From Candidatus Micrarchaeaceae archaeon (GTDB lineage Archaea > Micrarchaeota > Micrarchaeia > Micrarchaeales > Micrarchaeaceae), in the NCBI GenBank assembly GCA_027310755.1, contig DAIDAE010000009.1, positions 1 to 35,077 of the forward strand: DNA of 35,077 bases, read 5' to 3'. The translations under genes and the position numbers were made by a program. The notes under the pieces were generated by a model that worked only from the letters and a program-made list of their open reading frames with translations, was not told where the DNA came from and ran no database searches. Below, piece after piece: positions 31,655-35,077 of this stretch. The first letter of the stretch is position 1, and each line of letters begins with the position of its first letter.

Positions 31655-31666
31655 TTTATATAATTA
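31655..31666. promoter_or_regulatory. Shared TATA element between nop5 and glyS
   Basis: TTTATATAATTA lies in the 77-base gap between divergent nop5 and glyS. It reads as a TATA box on both strands: about 35 bases before the nop5 ATG and about 43 before the glyS ATG. One element may serve both genes, or overlapping ones may. Confidence 0.45.
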
Positions 31667-31703
31667 TGTTTCGATGAAATAATACTGTTTTTAAGGTATT
31701 CTA

Positions 31704-33203
31704 ATGAACATCGATGACTTGATGGCGCTTGCAAAGAGGCGCGGACTTTTCTGGCCCGGAGCCGAGATCTATGGCGGGGCATCGGGAGTCTATGACTACG
31801 GTGACGTGGGGGCGCTGCTAAAAAGGAACTGGGAATCCCTGTGGTTGTCCTTCTTCGTGGATACAAATCCGGATTATCATCTTATCGAGGGGGCGAATAT
31901 CATGCCGGAGGCACCGCTGGTTTCATCGGGGCACGCATCCAGGTTCAACGATGTGATAGTTGGGTGCTCAAAGTGCAAGAGTTTTTACAGGGCGGACGTC
32001 CTCCTGGGCGATGCCGGGGTAAAGATATCGGAAGGCGCGAGCGCCGAGCAGATGGGCAGGGCGCTGGAGGAGAACAAAGTGAAGTGCCAAAGCTGCAGAT
32101 CGACAGCGTGGCTGCCTGCTAAGGCCTTCAACATGATGATAGACGTGAGCCTAGGCCCAGAAAAAGGGGATAAAGGATATCTGAGGCCTGAAACTGCGCA
32201 GTCGGCTTATCTCAACTTCTTCAGGGAGTTCAATATACTGAGGAAAACGCTTCCGCTCGGGCTTGCCATAATAGGCAGGGCGTACAGGAACGAGATATCG
32301 CCAAGGCAGGGGCTTTACAGAATGAGGGAACTGGTACAGGCCGAGTTGCAGATATTCTTCGATCCAGAAAACTGGAGGGTCGACTTCGGGGCGGTTTCCG
32401 GGAGAAAAGTAAATGTGCATCTCTATGGCAAGGGCGCCGATGAGAAAATGACGCTGCAGGAGCTTGTGACGAAGCATGGGATACCAGAATTCTACGCCTA
32501 CCATATCGGGCTCATAGACGTTTTTTACAGGGACGTGCTTGGAGTTCCGGAAGAAAGAATAAGGTTCCTGGAAAAGGGCGGCGACGAAAAGGCATTCTAC
32601 AACAAGGTGCACATGGACATAGAGGTTAATGTTGAAAGCTGGGGGGGCTTTAAGGAAGTTGGCGGGCTCCATTACAGGGGAGATTATGACTTGACCCAGC
32701 ATACAAAAGGTTCGCAGCAGGACCATTCCGTGACAATCGCTGAGAGAAAATTCATGCCGAATGTGCTCGAACTCAGCTTCGGGGTGGACAGGAATGTATG
32801 GATGCTTATCGACGTCTTCTACAAGAAGGACGGGGACAGGTCCGTTCTTAAGATAAGGCCTTTCCTTGCCCCTTACAAGGCGGCGATATTCTCCCTTCAG
32901 AAGGAACCCGAGATAGACAAGATGGTGGAGACGGTCTACAAGGAACTTAGGCCGCACTTCAAGGTGTTCCTGGACCAGTCGGGATCGATAGGCAGAAGGT
33001 ATGCGAGGATGGACGAGATAGGCACACCATTTTGCATAACGGTGGACTATGACTCTGTCAGCAAGGGCTCCGACAAGTTCGGGACGGTTACGGTGCGTTC
33101 CAGGGACGACAAGGCCCAGGTGCGGCTAAAAATCGGAGAACTAAAGGATTATATATCAAAAGCAACATCGTTCAACGCTTACGGAGCTTTTGGATTCAAT
33201 TGA
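31704..33203 (+). CDS. glyS: Glycyl-tRNA synthetase (class II, archaeal type)
   Basis: The 499-residue protein begins with DLMALAKRRGLFWPGAEIYG, then a zinc-like pair (CSKC at 88-91, CQSC at 128-131). The class II core includes YLRPETAQSAYLNF, motif 2 AYRNEISPRQGLYRMREL, HYRGDYDLTQHT and motif 3 ELSFGVDRNVWML. The anticodon-binding domain runs from about 395 (LAPYKAAIFSL) to the end. It charges tRNA-Gly in the cytoplasm. The eukaryotic-archaeal alpha-2 form is expected. It leads glyS-ogg-translin; ogg starts 10 bases after its stop. Confidence 0.96.
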   Translation: MNIDDLMALAKRRGLFWPGAEIYGGASGVYDYGDVGALLKRNWESLWLSFFVDTNPDYHLIEGANIMPEAPLVSSGHASRFNDVIVGCSKCKSFYRADVLLGDAGVKISEGASAEQMGRALEENKVKCQSCRSTAWLPAKAFNMMIDVSLGPEKGDKGYLRPETAQSAYLNFFREFNILRKTLPLGLAIIGRAYRNEISPRQGLYRMRELVQAELQIFFDPENWRVDFGAVSGRKVNVHLYGKGADEKMTLQELVTKHGIPEFYAYHIGLIDVFYRDVLGVPEERIRFLEKGGDEKAFYNKVHMDIEVNVESWGGFKEVGGLHYRGDYDLTQHTKGSQQDHSVTIAERKFMPNVLELSFGVDRNVWMLIDVFYKKDGDRSVLKIRPFLAPYKAAIFSLQKEPEIDKMVETVYKELRPHFKVFLDQSGSIGRRYARMDEIGTPFCITVDYDSVSKGSDKFGTVTVRSRDDKAQVRLKIGELKDYISKATSFNAYGAFGFN

Positions 33204-33213
33204 TTGTGGGAAA

Positions 33214-34083
33214 ATGGAGGTGCTCGATGTCGGACTATTCAACCTGAGACATACTTTCGAGAGCGGGCAGCCCATCACTTTCCATGGAGAATACGACCAG
33301 GCGCTGGATCGGTTGCATTACGTATCAAATGGCGGACTGATAGAAATCGTCTCTGGCGGGGGACGCCGCTTGGAGGTCAGCGGCAAGAACGCAAGGAAAG
33401 AGGTGGAGGTGCGTTTCAGGTTATCCGACAACATGAGGCACATCTATAAAAAGATAAGCACTGACAGCTTCATTTCTGCGTCGATAAAGAATTATAAGGG
33501 AATGAGACTCACGGTGAACGACCCTTGGGAAACTACCGTCTGTTTTATAACCTCGCAGTTCAATAACGTGAAAAGGATACGGCTGATAATAAAAAATATG
33601 GTGAACAAGTTTGGAAGCCCGGTCTATGACAGGAACGGAAGGATTGCGGGGAAAACGTTCCCGGAGCCGGATGCAATCAGGAGGGCGACGTTCAGTGAAT
33701 TGATGGCATGCGGCACTGGTTTCAGGGCAAAATACATAAAGAGCGCCGCGGACTACTGCACAAACAACCTTGACCTCTACAAACTTAATCCGGGGAACTA
33801 CGACAATCTTAAGGAGGAGATAGTGAAGATAGACGGCGTGGGAGACAAGGTCGCAGATTGCATAATACTGATGGGCTACGGCAACCTTGAGGCTTTCCCG
33901 ATAGACGTCTGGATAAAAAGGACCATGGAGAACCTTTATTTTGGAGGGAAGGTCCAAAAGATGGAAGAGATCCACAAATTGGCGGAGGAAAATTGGGGCA
34001 AGTACAGAGGTTATGCGAATCAATACCTTTTCCATAGTGCAAGAACTAACAAAATAGTGACCTACGATGCAATTAGACAGTGA
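33214..34083 (+). CDS. ogg: 8-oxoguanine DNA glycosylase (OGG family, HhH-GPD)
   Basis: The 289-residue protein has an N-terminal domain of OGG1 type and the core segment WETTVCFITSQFNNVKRI, equivalent to the FICS-x-NNNI segment. The HhH-GPD motif is KIDGVGDKVADCIILMGYG with catalytic K212, and FPIDVWIKR gives the aspartate, D231. The Lys-Asp pair indicates a bifunctional glycosylase/lyase that removes 8-oxoguanine and cuts the strand. I chose the ATG at 33214; an in-frame TTG at 33190 would overlap glyS. The translin gene starts inside its last 17 bases. Confidence 0.92.
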   Translation: MEVLDVGLFNLRHTFESGQPITFHGEYDQALDRLHYVSNGGLIEIVSGGGRRLEVSGKNARKEVEVRFRLSDNMRHIYKKISTDSFISASIKNYKGMRLTVNDPWETTVCFITSQFNNVKRIRLIIKNMVNKFGSPVYDRNGRIAGKTFPEPDAIRRATFSELMACGTGFRAKYIKSAADYCTNNLDLYKLNPGNYDNLKEEIVKIDGVGDKVADCIILMGYGNLEAFPIDVWIKRTMENLYFGGKVQKMEEIHKLAEENWGKYRGYANQYLFHSARTNKIVTYDAIRQ

Positions 34084-34639
34084 CGTTGAAAAAATATCCG
34101 ACTACCTTGCGGAGAAACAGGATAGTTTTGACAAGGTAATGCAGAGCAGCAGGGAAATTATCCGCGATGCCGGACAGATAATAACCTTGATGCACAACGA
34201 TGAGAAAAAAAGTGCGGTGGAGAGGCTGGCAGAGTTGGAAAAGAAGGTTAGAGTGCTGCAAAAGATCGATGCGCAGTTCAAGTACCAGACGCTGCAGGCG
34301 TACCAGGAGTTCGCCGAGGCCTTCATATTCCTAGGGATAAAGACCGAGAAGAAAATCCCGACGATGTCGTCGGTCGGCGTTGAACATGATGCCTACCTTA
34401 TGGGCTTGATGGACGTTGTAGGCGAACTGAAAAGGGAAATATTGGAATCGCTCAGGGCAGACAGGATAAAGGAAGCGGAATGGTACTTTGACACCATGAA
34501 AGGAATCTATGACAGCACGAGGAGACTAAGATTCGCTGAGGCGGTACTGAGCGGTTTCAGAAAAAAGCAGGATGTTGCAAGGATACAGATAGAAACCGCC
34601 GGGAGCGAGATCCTCTACGCAAAGCACAGGCAGACCTAA
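34067..34639 (+). CDS. Translin-family nucleic-acid-binding protein
   Basis: The 190-residue all-helical protein fits archaeal translin-like proteins in length and order: DKVMQSSREIIRDAGQIITL near 23, a long amphipathic helix, YQTLQAYQEFAEAFIFLGI near 73, YLMGLMDVVGELKREILESL near 109, and EWYFDTMKGIYDSTRRLRFA. Translin relatives form ring-shaped oligomers that bind RNA or single-stranded DNA. The acidic residues needed for TRAX-type nuclease activity cannot be judged by eye. It overlaps ogg by 17 bases in another frame, so coupling with the repair gene is likely. Confidence 0.82.
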   Translation: MQLDSDVEKISDYLAEKQDSFDKVMQSSREIIRDAGQIITLMHNDEKKSAVERLAELEKKVRVLQKIDAQFKYQTLQAYQEFAEAFIFLGIKTEKKIPTMSSVGVEHDAYLMGLMDVVGELKREILESLRADRIKEAEWYFDTMKGIYDSTRRLRFAEAVLSGFRKKQDVARIQIETAGSEILYAKHRQT

Positions 34640-34644
34640 TATAA

Positions 34645-34920
34645 TCATGCCCTAACCTTTAATATTCTCCCGAAGTCATTGCCTATGTTTTTTATTAGGT
34701 ATTTGTCAGGATTTTGAGGCTCACGACCAGGAAAGAACCTCACCCTTGCAACATATCCTTTCTTGTGGTTTTCCACGAATATATCCTCGAATAGCCTCAA
34801 ATTGACAAGCCTCTCGGCCAGGTCCCCGGGGCCTACAGTCGGCTTAGGATCAATAAAGAGTATTTTATGGTATCCATCTTCCCTCTCACTCCCGCTAATC
34901 TTTATGTTGATCTTTCTCAC
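34645..34920 (-). CDS. Unknown small conserved-looking protein (91 residues)
   Basis: The protein starts RKINIKISGSEREDGYHKIL and has alternating strand-like segments (HKILFIDPKPT, GYVARVRFFPG) around a helix (PGDLAERLVNLRLFEDIF), ending YLIKNIGNDFGRILKVRA. That is a compact alpha-beta fold, but I do not recognise the family. The start is GTG with GGTGGG six bases upstream. It begins 22 bases after the stop of the partial gene at the window end, in the same direction, so both may be in one operon. Confidence 0.65.
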   Translation of the reverse strand: MRKINIKISGSEREDGYHKILFIDPKPTVGPGDLAERLVNLRLFEDIFVENHKKGYVARVRFFPGREPQNPDKYLIKNIGNDFGRILKVRA

Positions 34921-34942
34921 AAACCCACCAAAAATATAATAA

Positions 34943-35077
34943 TCAGGATATAAATGGTTCTATTCTGATGCTAACCGATCCGGAAACCTTCATGACATCA
35001 GATATATGCCTTGCTACGTCCCTTTCCCTGCAAATGGCCTTTCCCATCATGCCGTTGCTGCTTGTATACACAATGAC
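34943..35077 (-). CDS. C-terminal end of a gene cut by the window edge
   Basis: An open frame enters from the window end and stops with TGA at 34943-34945. Its 44 visible residues include YTSSNGMMGKAICRERDV and DVMKVSGSVSIRIEPFIS, ordinary soluble protein with common codons. The start lies outside the window. The visible part is too short for a family call. Same strand and close spacing with the 91-residue gene suggest co-transcription. Confidence 0.55.
   Translation of the reverse strand, partial: VIVYTSSNGMMGKAICRERDVARHISDVMKVSGSVSIRIEPFIS

Noticed and set aside
32151-32957. 268-codon frame on the minus strand
   Set aside because: It is the antisense of glyS, whose class II motifs are plain.
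1-35077. CRISPR arrays, prophage or toxin-antitoxin modules
   Set aside because: No evenly spaced direct repeats, integrase, phage structural genes or recognisable toxin-antitoxin pair were found.

Overview
The window reads as a stretch of archaeal chromosome. Almost every recognisable gene is an archaeal information-processing gene: L1-L10-P1/L12, MBF1, FEN1, Orc1/Cdc6, a PriL-like primase subunit, RNase P proteins Pop5 and Rpp30, Nop5, Lhr, and archaeal-type PheS, PheT and GlyRS. Promoters are TATA-like, several genes look leaderless, and others carry GGAGGTG-type ribosome sites or GTG/TTG starts. Reduced versions of core proteins (a short Nop5, a primase large subunit without the cluster cysteines), tight packing and many proteins of no recognised family suggest a small-genome DPANN archaeon, perhaps a Micrarchaeota/ARMAN relative. 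That lineage call is inference from gene content. No insertion sequence, CRISPR array, prophage or tRNA was seen.

Layout. 1-5.1 kb: a small membrane protein, PolX (polymerase X plus PHP), a tandem Lrp-type regulator divergent from a DMT-family transporter with a soluble tail, and a transglutaminase-like protein that lacks its cysteine. 5.1-7.9 kb: hsp20 followed by a gene that appears frameshifted, then mbf1-fen1. 8-13 kb: an M50 intramembrane protease, then lhr with an overlapping SbcD-like phosphoesterase. 13-15.7 kb: a dicluster ferredoxin and the L1-L10-L12 operon. 15.7-18.7 kb: an orphan helical protein, primase large subunit with an overlapping 47-residue zinc finger, 5S rRNA and a small HTH protein. 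18.6-21.6 kb: a CheD/NTAN1-like amidohydrolase, rnp3-rnp2 and orc1/cdc6. 21.7-25.8 kb: a secreted membrane-anchored protein with pheS-pheT. 25.9-30.5 kb: two orphan proteins, then a tetraether-lipid-synthase-like radical SAM enzyme and a downstream partner. 30.7-35 kb: nop5 divergent from glyS-ogg-translin, then two short minus-strand genes, the last cut by the window edge.

Functionally the window holds part of the replication and repair set (Orc1/Cdc6, primase, FEN1, PolX, OGG, Lhr), the translation and RNA-processing set (ribosomal stalk, two aminoacyl-tRNA synthetases, RNase P, Nop5, 5S), and membrane-lipid synthesis. The best leads for new biology are the PriL-like protein whose C-terminal part resembles PriX and keeps only two cysteines, the stand-alone CheD-like triad protein, the Cys-Gly repeat tail on the radical SAM enzyme, the Nop5 without its fibrillarin-binding domain, and the broken gene behind hsp20.
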